Virus record (IMG/VR): IMGVR_UViG_3300025806_000292
Coordinates: 1 to 20,493 of that record
Source: a virus
DNA length: 20,493 nucleotides
Strand: one strand, 5' to 3'
The position numbers were made by a program, and so were the translations under genes. How positions within the stretch are numbered: the first letter of the stretch is position 1; each line of letters starts with the position of its first letter. The notes beneath the pieces were generated by a model that worked only from the letters and a program-made list of their open reading frames with translations, was not told the origin of the DNA and made no database searches. Of this stretch, positions 1-7,763 are shown piece by piece.

Positions 1-916
1 TTCCATCTGTTGTGTAAAACTGCAAACGGCCTGTTTCATCTCCAGCAACCCATGACCCGCCAGTGTTGTTAATTCTCATAATAGGCGGTGCTACTAACGT
101 ACCATCAACAACAAGACCATCCATCGTAGCTGTGCCAGTGACGTCTATGCCTGTGGAGTTCAAAAGCAACTTCTGAGTTCCGTTTACTGTCCACCCTAAA
201 GTTCCAGCAGTCGGGGCGTATATGCCTGTATTTACATCGCCTATACCAATAGCAGGAACGGAGTTTGTTCCTCCAAGCGTTAAAATAGTCCCGTTTACTC
301 GTAATTTTTCAGTGCCTGCAACAGCTCCCACGCCAATAGTTACACTGTCTGACTCTACATTACCAGTAACGTCTATGCCTGTGGCTGTGGTGGCTAGTTT
401 GGCTACTGAGTAAGTAGCTTTATCGTAAAAAAGACTAACAGCACCTTCACTATCAGCCCTAATCATATCGGCGTTATTCCCATAAGACTGTAGGCGTAAA
501 CTATCAGCGGCTCTTATATAAAGGTCACCAGTACCCACATCTTCTATAAAACTATTATTGGCGTTATGATAAATCTGTAGGTCATCACCAGCACCAAACG
601 TAGCCTTGTCATTGTCGCCCAAGGCTATGCCGCCGTTGGCTGTGATTTCGCCAGAGGCAGTCAGCGTAGTAAACTCGCCAGTAGAGGCTGAGGATGCGCC
701 GATAGTAGTGCCATCAATAGTGCCGCCATTTATGTCAACTGTGGATGCAACAAAGTTAGAACCGTCAGCCCTTGCAAGCTCAAAGCCGCCAACTGTAGCG
801 CCATCATGGACTACCAATGTTTCTTTTGTAGTGTTGACCGAAATCTCACCTTCCAAACCTGTAAAGGATGCGTGTTCAGTGGTCGTGCCTCTGCGTCTTT
901 GTACTGCTGTAGTCAT
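1..916 (-). CDS. Tail fibre protein, N-terminal part (truncated by the window edge)
   Basis: An open frame of 305 codons runs from ATG at 916 to the left edge without a stop, so the C-terminus lies outside. The start has a GGAGTGA ribosome binding site and lies 4 nt after the upstream gene. The N-terminus (MTTAVQRRRGTTTEHASFTG, then TLVVHDGATVGGFELA) matches, from memory, the attachment domain at the start of many fibres and of the Bordetella phage tropism determinant (Mtd_N type). It is followed by a GDNDKATFGAGDDLQIYHN segment common in aquatic phage fibres and by two GIDVTG-containing repeats. The likely role is a virion-attached receptor-binding fibre whose distal tip would recognise the host surface. 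The family call is recognition, and the receptor specificity is unknown because the tip is missing. Confidence 0.88.
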   Translation of the reverse strand, partial: MTTAVQRRRGTTTEHASFTGLEGEISVNTTKETLVVHDGATVGGFELARADGSNFVASTVDINGGTIDGTTIGASSASTGEFTTLTASGEITANGGIALGDNDKATFGAGDDLQIYHNANNSFIEDVGTGDLYIRAADSLRLQSYGNNADMIRADSEGAVSLFYDKATYSVAKLATTATGIDVTGNVESDSVTIGVGAVAGTEKLRVNGTILTLGGTNSVPAIGIGDVNTGIYAPTAGTLGWTVNGTQKLLLNSTGIDVTGTATMDGLVVDGTLVAPPIMRINNTGGSWVAGDETGRLQFYTTDG

Positions 917-920
917 TTTA

Positions 921-1319
921 TCACTCCGGCTTAGTTGGCCAAATTATATCATCTATTGAAATTGCGTCAGCATAAACATACGGGATGTCTCTTAACGCTT
1001 GCCTGTATGTTGCCCACTCTGCTTTCTTTCTGTCGGATAATGGGCTATCTGAAAATTGCGTCCAGTCTGACTTTATCAGCTTTTCGTTTCTTCTTGCTCT
1101 GATTTCTGGCTGCATTATCAAAATAAGCTCTTCATTAGTAAGCTCTTCAAGCTCCGGCTTTTCACATACAACACCATCAATAATCATTTGCGTAGAGTCG
1201 TTGGCTACGCCTTCTATGACTAGCTCATCATCATTCGCTTGAAATTTAAAATCTTGCTCGGCGCATATTCCAGTTCTAAGTATTAACCCGCTAGAATCAT
1301 AAACTATATAGTGCTTCAT
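921..1319 (-). CDS. Phage tail assembly chaperone-like protein (Phage_tail_APC type)
   Basis: A 132-residue protein. The C-terminal half carries SDWTQFSDSPLSDRKKAEWA followed by YRQALRDIP, the hallmark of the small chaperone-like proteins (Phage_tail_APC and DUF4376 relatives) encoded beside tail fibres. The N-terminal half (MKHYIVYDSSGLILRTGICA) resembles the beta-rich start often fused to this motif. The ATG overlaps the stop of the J-like gene (ATGA) and uses AGAGG inside that gene as ribosome binding site, so translation is probably coupled. It lies between the J-like gene and the fibre gene; many phages place it after the fibre. The inferred role is helping fold or attach the fibre. The name 'assembly chaperone' is by family and is not proven for most members. 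Confidence 0.8.
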   Translation of the reverse strand: MKHYIVYDSSGLILRTGICAEQDFKFQANDDELVIEGVANDSTQMIIDGVVCEKPELEELTNEELILIMQPEIRARRNEKLIKSDWTQFSDSPLSDRKKAEWATYRQALRDIPYVYADAISIDDIIWPTKPE

Positions 1320-4300
1320 TTTTTAACCTCTAATGCTGATACAGAGAAGTTTCTATTTGCCGCAATTAAATCAGAAAAGTTAGCTTCTTGGACAATAGGT
1401 CTAACTCTTAACGACCAAGTATGAGCGCCTGAAGTAGTATTGTCTAAAGCGGATATGCTAATTGAATTTCCAAAACTATCTATCATTTGATTCAAAGCAA
1501 GTGTGGTTAAGCTTGCAATATAAGTTGTAACATAATTGCCTTTAACAAAACCCTCCTGTATTACCGTTGCATCTCTCAAAATTTGAAATTGTATATTTGT
1601 TCTGCCATTAGGCTCCTCTGGATCGTCTTCTTGTATTCCAGCCGCCATTTCTCCACTAAAACTTAAAAATACATTTCCTCCAGCAGACGTAAAGGTTATA
1701 GCAGATATTTCTCGCCATTGAGGAACTGAACTTATTACTGGAACCCTATAGTTGCTTCCGTTGATATTTTCAATGCCTCCGGTTGCCCATTCAGTATATG
1801 CAGGAGCTGTTGTTGTTGATCCGCTTGGTATGGTTACTGCATTTCCTGCAATCTGAAAAGTATCAACAGCAAGGCTTGCAATTTTGCCTGAAGTGACTGC
1901 AAGGTTAGATATTTTTGCGGACGTAACGGCAAGATTTGAAATATTAGCCGCAGTAATTACAGCATCGCTAATCTGCGCTGTGTCAGTAATAACCCCAGCA
2001 GCAGCAATTAAGCCACCAGTAATAGAGTTAGCCGCAATCTTATCCGTGGTAATCGCGTCAGCAGCAATAGCAACAGCAGTAATCGCATTAGCGGCAATGG
2101 CATCAGCGCCAATAGCGCCAGCTTGAATAGCGCCAGCGGTAACAGCATCAGCGGCAATCTTAGTTGATGTTATAGAGTCAGCAGCAATACTATCGGCAGT
2201 TACCGCATCAGCCGCGATCAAGCTAGCAGTAATAGCATCAGCAGCAATGGCGGCAGTAGTAATTGATCCCGCGCTAATAGAATCAGCAGTAACCGCGCCA
2301 GTCGCTATCTCGTTAGCTGTTATAGCATCAGCGGCAATCTTAGCGGTGGTAATAGATCCGGCTTCTATTTTATCAGCAGTAATAGCATCAGCAGCAATGG
2401 CATCAGCAGTAATCGCGCTAGCGGCTATCTCAGAAGCCGTTAAAGTATTCGCAGCAATGTTATCGGCAGTAATCGTATTGGCCGCTATCTCAGCAGCTGT
2501 AATGGCGCCAGCAGCGATCTTTGCAGTAGTTATAGCATCAGCAGCTATAGTGTCAGCAACAACGGCTCCCGCTTGTATCTTGGCGCTAGTAATAGCATTG
2601 GCGGCAATGGTATCTGACGTAATAGCTCCAGCGGCTATCTTTTCTGATGTTATGGCGGCAGCGTCTAGCTTTGCCGTAGTGACAGAGCCTGCGGATAATT
2701 CAGTTGCAGTAATAGCATCGGCGGCAATGTCGGCAGCGACAATAGTGTTTGCGGCTATCTTTCCAGAGGTGATCGCGTTGGCTGATATCTCATCAGCAGT
2801 AACAGCTCCCGCTGCTATCTTTCCAGTTGTAATTGCGGCTGCGGCTATCTCGTCTGCTGTAATCGCACCGGCTGCAATTTTGGCAGTTGTAATCGATCCA
2901 GCTGCCAATGATTCAGTAACTACCGCTCCGGCTGCAATGTTATCTGCCGTAACAGCATCAGCAGCAAGCTCAGAGGTAGTAATGGCATTAGCTGCAATTT
3001 CTGCTGCCGTAATTGTATTGGCTGCTATCTTGGCAGACGTAATCGCATTAGCTGCTATTTCATCTGCAGTAATGGCTCCAGTGGCTATTTCGGATGCTGT
3101 AATAGTGTTAGCGGCTATCGAATCAGCAGTTACCGCATCGGCAGCAATTTGGTCAGCAGTTATAGCATTAGCAGCTATTTTAGCGGTCGTAATAGCATCA
3201 GCTGCAATTGTGGCAGTTGTGATCGCTCCAGCGGAAATTTCTGCCGCAGTAATTGTATTGGCGGCAATACTATCTGCAGTAACAGAATCAGCTGCAAGTT
3301 GAGACGCGGTAATGGCATTGGCGGCAATCTTTGCAGTAGTAATTGCATCAGTCGCGATCTTAGTTGTAGTTATCGCGCTGGCGGCAATAATGTCTTCAGT
3401 AACAGCATCGTTAGCTATCTTGGCTGTCGTTACAGCATCAATACCAATTTTGGTTTCAGTGATGGCACCTGCTGCAATTACATCTCCCTGAATAGCGTCA
3501 ATAGCTATTTTAGCGTTAGTTACAGCATCACTAGCAATCTTTGTTTCAGTGATTGCGCCTGCAGCTATTACGCTTGCAGTAATTGCGTCAGTGGCTATTT
3601 TTGCTGTAGTAACTGCATTTGATGCAATCTTTAAATTGCTTACAGCGCCATCAAGCAACTTATCAGAGGTTATTGCATTAGCGGCAATTACATCACCTTG
3701 AATAGCGTCAACGGCAATCTTCGCAGTAGTTACAGCATCATCGGCAAGTTTTAGTGAGGTTATAGCGCCAGCGGTAATAGCTTCGCTTGTAATCGCACCA
3801 GCTGCAATGACATCAGCAGTAATTGCATCGGCTGCTATCTTGGCATTAGTAACAGCATCATTAGCCAATTTAAGCTCATCGATTGCTCCATCAAGTATTT
3901 TGGCTGCGGTAATCGCACCAGCTGCTATGACGTCACCTTGAATAGCATCAACAGCTATCTTGGCATTGGTTACAGCATTATTGGCTATCTGCAGGCTAGA
4001 TACAGTTCCTTCCAGGTCAACAGTTGCAATCTTAGCGGTCCAAACAGTTCCAGTATAACGATACGTTTTATTATCAGTTGTGAGGAATACCTGGCGTCCC
4101 TGAAAGTTACCAGTAGTCGGCAATAATGCGACAATTTCAATTGGTCGCAAATTGGCTGGAAAGTTTGCAGAAGCTAAGGCCCCGTCAAGATCCGCTGCAG
4201 CTATCTCAGAAGTCCAAGCGCTGCCAGTGTAACGATAAATCTTATTATCAGTGGTCAAGAATACAAGCTTAGGCCCTGTGTAACCGCTGGGGTTAGGCAA

Positions 4301-6631
4301 AGTAGCGACAATGCTAATTGGCTCAATGCCAGATGCAAATGATGCAGCGTCCACCGTTCCAGCTTCAATGGAAAAGATATCATCCGTCCATTCCTCAGCG
4401 GTAGCATCCCATCGATAAAGCTTATTTAAAGTAGTTTCGTATTTTATTTGGCCGTCAAAATCACCCACTGCTGGCAAAGTTGCTACAGGCTCAATACCAT
4501 AAGCACCCGCCTCACTAAATAAGTTATTTACTTCCTGACTAAACGAGTCAGTATCAACAAACAAAGTAGTGGCAGAAGATACTGCAGATTCTTCAGATAT
4601 ATTCCCGCTGTAGTCAACCGCTTTTAGCCAGTAATACCTTAATACGTCATAACCCAATCCGGTCCGGCTAAAATAATCACCTCCCGCTATAGCAATTTTG
4701 CTTGACGTGGCAAAGTTATTGACAGAGTTTTCCCATATTTCGACGTGGCTATAATCTGGATCAGTTGGCGGAACCCAGCTAATAGTTATTTCTCTCAAGC
4801 TGCCAGTTGCGACGATTGAATCAGGAATAGCAGGGGCATCTGTATCGCCTTCGGCAAGTCCCGAAATAGTAATAAAGTTACTCTTAACGCCAAAATCATT
4901 AACCGCCCGAATGCGAATATTATAATTTGCGCTCGGCGTAATCCCTTTAAGAATGTATTGCGTAGTAGTAACAAAAGTCGAATTGTAATCAGGCTCGTCG
5001 GTTTCAACCGGTTCATCAATGGAGCCATAATCTAGCAAAACAGATGCGGCAGCAGTTATCAGCCCATAATTCTCAGATTCTGTATATTCATCAGCTATAC
5101 TGCCCAGATCAATGATTGCTGATCCGCGCTGGTATTGCACCTCATACTGACTAACAAAAGAATCTGCGCTGCGAGTCCAGTTCAACCTTAACGATGGCAG
5201 CAAGGTTCCGTCATCTGCCACTACAGTCGTAGAAACAACAGCTAAGTTTGTTGGTGGTGCGACACTAAATGGATTTGGCAAGTTAGTATCAGGGTATACC
5301 TTTTGCTCTGCAGCCAAATCATAAGTATAAATAGTTGAGTCGTATTCAAGTAATGACACGTCACAAGTGCCATCATAGTTCAACAGTATAGCTTCAACTT
5401 GAAACGGCTTGTCGTCCCATCCTGGCGTTTCGTGGGTAACTGTTACTACGTCACCAACTGATAGCTGCAAAGCCTCGCTAGTGGCTTTAAATGACGTTCT
5501 AAGGGCATTTCTCGAACGCTTGAGTATAACCCTAGCCAAATCCCTAGCAGCGTAATAATTGGTAATTGTTTCAAGCGCTATCTCTTCAACCAATAAAGTG
5601 CCATTGTCTTCCGCAAGAAAATTAGATTCTTCAGTTGATCCAGGCTCAGGCCATACAGCTTGATCAGGTTGATAATCAACTACTGGATTAGCAAACTTTA
5701 CAAGTACGCGATTAAATTTGTTTTCCTTGGTTTCTCCCTGAATGGATATACCGCCAACAATGGTTTCATGATCAAAGGCAAAAACACTTGATCGGCTTTT
5801 ATCAATGATTAAGCTGTAGAAACCTTGGTTATAAGGTAAGAAACCACGGCAACCCATTAGCATCTTTTCTATATTAGAAAATAGCGTTTCGTCTGTTTGC
5901 AATACTGTGTTGCATTCAAATATTTTGCCGTTTTCGCCATCAGGGTAAAAAGTGACTGATTCATCACAATCATTGGCGGCATTGCTAAACGCTGTGTCAT
6001 CTATAGCAGATAAAGGAACCCCTTTACCATACCTGTTGTTGGTCAAGTAATCTCTGATACATAGCGCTGGATTATTGCTGTAAACAGTATTGGCACTACG
6101 AGGATCGTAAACCTTGCGCCCTTTAACTACTGCCGTAATGTCTGGCACGCCGCTAAATACATTACTATTCCATTTTAAGCGAATAGCAATATATGCAACT
6201 CCGCTCAATTTGTGATCAGACGTCCAACCCGCATTTGCCTCGGTTAGCAATGGATCATAAACTTGATCATCCGCACCGGTATGCACGTTGTAAGTATATA
6301 AACCCGAATACTTTGAGTCTGTAATCGGCACGTCGTCAATATACAAATCATATATTGATTCGACCTCTCCCTCAGCCATTGCTAAGGCAATATATAAAAA
6401 CTCGTTTGGATCTCCACCAGGAGCGTTTTTAGTTGATACAAAAACCCGAACTCCACCAACTCTACGCTCGCCATATATAACCGGAATAGGCTCAATGTTA
6501 GATTCTTTGTTAACAAGAACGCCGGCCATTGCATCAGCGGCTTTCTGGGCTTTTTTCATTGCCTGCCGTTGCATTACATATGAAGCTGCAGTAGTTGCAA
6601 CAAATAAAGCAATAAATAAACCAATGCCCAT
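1316..6631 (-). CDS. J-like central tail fibre / tail tip attachment protein with long decapeptide array
   Basis: A 1771-residue protein, the largest here. Residues 1-35 are hydrophobic then basic. Residues about 45-450 contain the conserved tip region typical of lambda gpJ and related tip attachment proteins (IPVIYGERRVGG, LYIALAMAEGEVESIYDLYI, NNPALCIRDYLTN). Two fibronectin-III-like domains start near residues 453 (PPTNLAVV) and 598 (APAIPDSI). Three tandem repeats of about 55 residues follow at 713-874. A 66-copy ten-residue array fills 885-1544, trailing into about four degenerate copies. A unique C-terminal domain of about 180 residues (GGIENINGSNYRVP onwards) may fold like a virion tip or collar domain. 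The ATG overlaps the preceding stop (TAATG) with a GGGGA site. The protein would close the tail tip and reach the host receptor. Family assignment is firm; the array's fold is inferred. Confidence 0.9.
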   Translation of the reverse strand: MGIGLFIALFVATTAASYVMQRQAMKKAQKAADAMAGVLVNKESNIEPIPVIYGERRVGGVRVFVSTKNAPGGDPNEFLYIALAMAEGEVESIYDLYIDDVPITDSKYSGLYTYNVHTGADDQVYDPLLTEANAGWTSDHKLSGVAYIAIRLKWNSNVFSGVPDITAVVKGRKVYDPRSANTVYSNNPALCIRDYLTNNRYGKGVPLSAIDDTAFSNAANDCDESVTFYPDGENGKIFECNTVLQTDETLFSNIEKMLMGCRGFLPYNQGFYSLIIDKSRSSVFAFDHETIVGGISIQGETKENKFNRVLVKFANPVVDYQPDQAVWPEPGSTEESNFLAEDNGTLLVEEIALETITNYYAARDLARVILKRSRNALRTSFKATSEALQLSVGDVVTVTHETPGWDDKPFQVEAILLNYDGTCDVSLLEYDSTIYTYDLAAEQKVYPDTNLPNPFSVAPPTNLAVVSTTVVADDGTLLPSLRLNWTRSADSFVSQYEVQYQRGSAIIDLGSIADEYTESENYGLITAAASVLLDYGSIDEPVETDEPDYNSTFVTTTQYILKGITPSANYNIRIRAVNDFGVKSNFITISGLAEGDTDAPAIPDSIVATGSLREITISWVPPTDPDYSHVEIWENSVNNFATSSKIAIAGGDYFSRTGLGYDVLRYYWLKAVDYSGNISEESAVSSATTLFVDTDSFSQEVNNLFSEAGAYGIEPVATLPAVGDFDGQIKYETTLNKLYRWDATAEEWTDDIFSIEAGTVDAASFASGIEPISIVATLPNPSGYTGPKLVFLTTDNKIYRYTGSAWTSEIAAADLDGALASANFPANLRPIEIVALLPTTGNFQGRQVFLTTDNKTYRYTGTVWTAKIATVDLEGTVSSLQIANNAVTNAKIAVDAIQGDVIAAGAITAAKILDGAIDELKLANDAVTNAKIAADAITADVIAAGAITSEAITAGAITSLKLADDAVTTAKIAVDAIQGDVIAANAITSDKLLDGAVSNLKIASNAVTTAKIATDAITASVIAAGAITETKIASDAVTNAKIAIDAIQGDVIAAGAITETKIGIDAVTTAKIANDAVTEDIIAASAITTTKIATDAITTAKIAANAITASQLAADSVTADSIAANTITAAEISAGAITTATIAADAITTAKIAANAITADQIAADAVTADSIAANTITASEIATGAITADEIAANAITSAKIAANTITAAEIAANAITTSELAADAVTADNIAAGAVVTESLAAGSITTAKIAAGAITADEIAAAAITTGKIAAGAVTADEISANAITSGKIAANTIVAADIAADAITATELSAGSVTTAKLDAAAITSEKIAAGAITSDTIAANAITSAKIQAGAVVADTIAADAITTAKIAAGAITAAEIAANTITADNIAANTLTASEIAASAITADAIAADAITADKIEAGSITTAKIAADAITANEIATGAVTADSISAGSITTAAIAADAITASLIAADAVTADSIAADSITSTKIAADAVTAGAIQAGAIGADAIAANAITAVAIAADAITTDKIAANSITGGLIAAAGVITDTAQISDAVITAANISNLAVTSAKISNLAVTSGKIASLAVDTFQIAGNAVTIPSGSTTTAPAYTEWATGGIENINGSNYRVPVISSVPQWREISAITFTSAGGNVFLSFSGEMAAGIQEDDPEEPNGRTNIQFQILRDATVIQEGFVKGNYVTTYIASLTTLALNQMIDSFGNSISISALDNTTSGAHTWSLRVRPIVQEANFSDLIAANRNFSVSALEVKK
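2000..3979 (-). repeat. 66-copy, 30-bp coding repeat (decapeptide array) in the J-like gene
   Basis: Read on the minus strand, 66 consecutive ten-codon units fit the consensus [D/N/G]-A-[I/V]-T-x-x-x-I-A-A with no insertions or deletions. Further degenerate units continue in shifted register to about 1845. Codons vary freely between copies (for example GCA/GCT for Ala, ATT/ATA/ATC for Ile). The protein repeat is therefore conserved more than the DNA, and the array is not a recent slippage product. Conserved Ile/Val and Ala at fixed spacing suggest a regular, probably trimeric, beta-helical or fibrous shaft. Confidence 0.95.
4010..4495 (-). repeat. Three tandem ~55-residue domain repeats in the J-like gene
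   Basis: Residues about 713-874 of the J-like protein hold three related segments with the pattern IEP-x-x-ATLP ... G-x-F-x-G ... K-x-YRW/YRYTG-x-x-WT. Copies two and three share VFLTTDNK-x-YRYTG almost exactly; copy one is more divergent (IKYETTLNKLYRW). They link the fibronectin-like domains to the decapeptide array and look like small beta domains duplicated in tandem. Function is unknown. Confidence 0.85.
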
Positions 6632-7185
6632 TATTTACGTCCCCATTTCAAATCTTTAATTGTTTTGGCGGCAAATTCAAAGCCGTCATCGTTTGGAAAG
6701 TGTATTTTTTGCGAGTTGTCATTGGTCTTTCGGCCATTTTCTTTCTCGAAGTCTTTCCAGTGAGATGCACAATTGATAGTTATTTCGCTTGTTTGCTCAG
6801 TGTCATCTATTGAGTAGCCAGTCATAAGGCCATCAAATACAAGAATCGGCGCACCAATTATAGAATCAGTATCATCTAATACGGCCCTATAAAACTGAAT
6901 AGGCTTGTCCATATAATCTTGCGAAAGGAATATACTGATATAAGATTGCTCAACGCCAGATAAAGTCAGATCTACAGAATTAACCCTAAGATCAGAGGTT
7001 TCGGTAACATCGCCAGCGCTAATAAAATGCGGACTACTAACCCAAGTAGCAGACAATACCGATAAAGATCTATCCCAATCGGTAATATATAAAGGGGTAT
7101 CAAAATCTAACTTGATTAATGTCGCAAGGTTGAAATCATCCTTTGCAAGCTCTGCAATGGTTGCCGCGTCTATTGCTCTGGTCAT
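6631..7185 (-). CDS. Distal tail (tail tip) protein
   Basis: A 184-residue protein. I recognise the pattern of a family found just before J-like proteins: an N-terminal segment about loading or defining a surface (LATLIKLDFDTPLYITDW), then VTETSDLRVNSVDLTLSGV near residue 60, then a segment around DKPIQFYRAVLDD and a C-terminal ITINCASHWKDFEKENGRKT. The family is annotated only as tail protein. It resembles the DUF2163 group in layout, but I cannot confirm that. Both junctions are TAATG overlaps: its own ATG with the upstream stop (GAGG site), and its stop with the J-like start. Position between tape measure and J-like protein suggests a tail-tip hub or distal tail component. Confidence 0.72.
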   Translation of the reverse strand: MTRAIDAATIAELAKDDFNLATLIKLDFDTPLYITDWDRSLSVLSATWVSSPHFISAGDVTETSDLRVNSVDLTLSGVEQSYISIFLSQDYMDKPIQFYRAVLDDTDSIIGAPILVFDGLMTGYSIDDTEQTSEITINCASHWKDFEKENGRKTNDNSQKIHFPNDDGFEFAAKTIKDLKWGRK

Positions 7186-7763
7186 TATACCGCCTCAATG
7201 AAATCTACTTCGTAGTCTACCAGAGAAGCTGAACCAAGTGCATATTCCTGAACGTCATTATTTAAACGTACGGTAAAAGGTACGGAATCATAAACCAAAG
7301 CGGTATTATTAGGGACGGCTACTCGCAATGCCGGTTGAATGCTCAAATCACCTGGACCAGTAAGATCAGCGATAATCATGTAAACCTTACTGTGATTGTC
7401 AAATTTAATCATATCCCCTGCTTTAAGGGTGCCGGTCAAGCCATCAATTGATATTACTGTCTGACCAATAGCCTCGACAGCTGAAGTCAATACAGCGCCA
7501 GTTGCGTTGCCAGTCTTTGAGCTAATTTCTGGCAATACAATACTAAATGTTTCAGCCATACCGCGCTGCGACATAATAAAGGCATGGACCGGCGCAAACT
7601 CAGACCGTTTCAAGCTGGAATATGACGCTGCAAATTCAAACCTTTGACCGCCAATATTGCGAACCTGAGTCCGCCCAGATACGCTTTCGCTTGATAAATT
7701 ATAATGCTGACTACGAAATCCAATTGACTGGAAAATCGGGGTGCTGGGGTATGTTCCACTCAT
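7185..7763 (-). CDS. Distal/minor tail protein with embedded beta module
   Basis: A 192-residue protein starting in an ATGA overlap with the tape measure stop. The N-terminal 75 residues (FRSQHYNLSSESVSGRTQVR, then FEFAASYSS) and the C-terminus (FTVRLNNDVQEYALG) look like one beta-rich domain. It is interrupted at about residues 99-158 by a module with the pattern TVIS-x9-GTLKAGDMIKF ... SKVYMI ... LSIQPALRVAV. A closely similar module occurs in the major capsid protein of this window. Proteins of this layout sit after the tape measure in many siphophages and are called minor tail proteins; a distal tail role is likely from position. No catalytic motif is visible. Confidence 0.72.
   Translation of the reverse strand: MSGTYPSTPIFQSIGFRSQHYNLSSESVSGRTQVRNIGGQRFEFAASYSSLKRSEFAPVHAFIMSQRGMAETFSIVLPEISSKTGNATGAVLTSAVEAIGQTVISIDGLTGTLKAGDMIKFDNHSKVYMIIADLTGPGDLSIQPALRVAVPNNTALVYDSVPFTVRLNNDVQEYALGSASLVDYEVDFIEAV

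Noticed and set aside
1-916. A diversity-generating retroelement acting on the fibre, suggested by its Mtd-like N-terminus.
   Set aside because: No reverse transcriptase, template repeat or variable repeat is visible; the variable end, if any, would be beyond the left edge.
2247-3302. A 351-codon open frame on the plus strand opposite the decapeptide array.
   Set aside because: Its Ala/Val/Ile-rich repetitive translation follows from reading the array backwards, and no ribosome site or separate context supports it. The same holds for shorter plus-strand frames at 1884-2126 and 3149-3622.
2000-3979. A CRISPR array or simple tandem repeat.
   Set aside because: The 30-bp periodicity comes from a ten-codon protein repeat with freely varying codons and no spacers.
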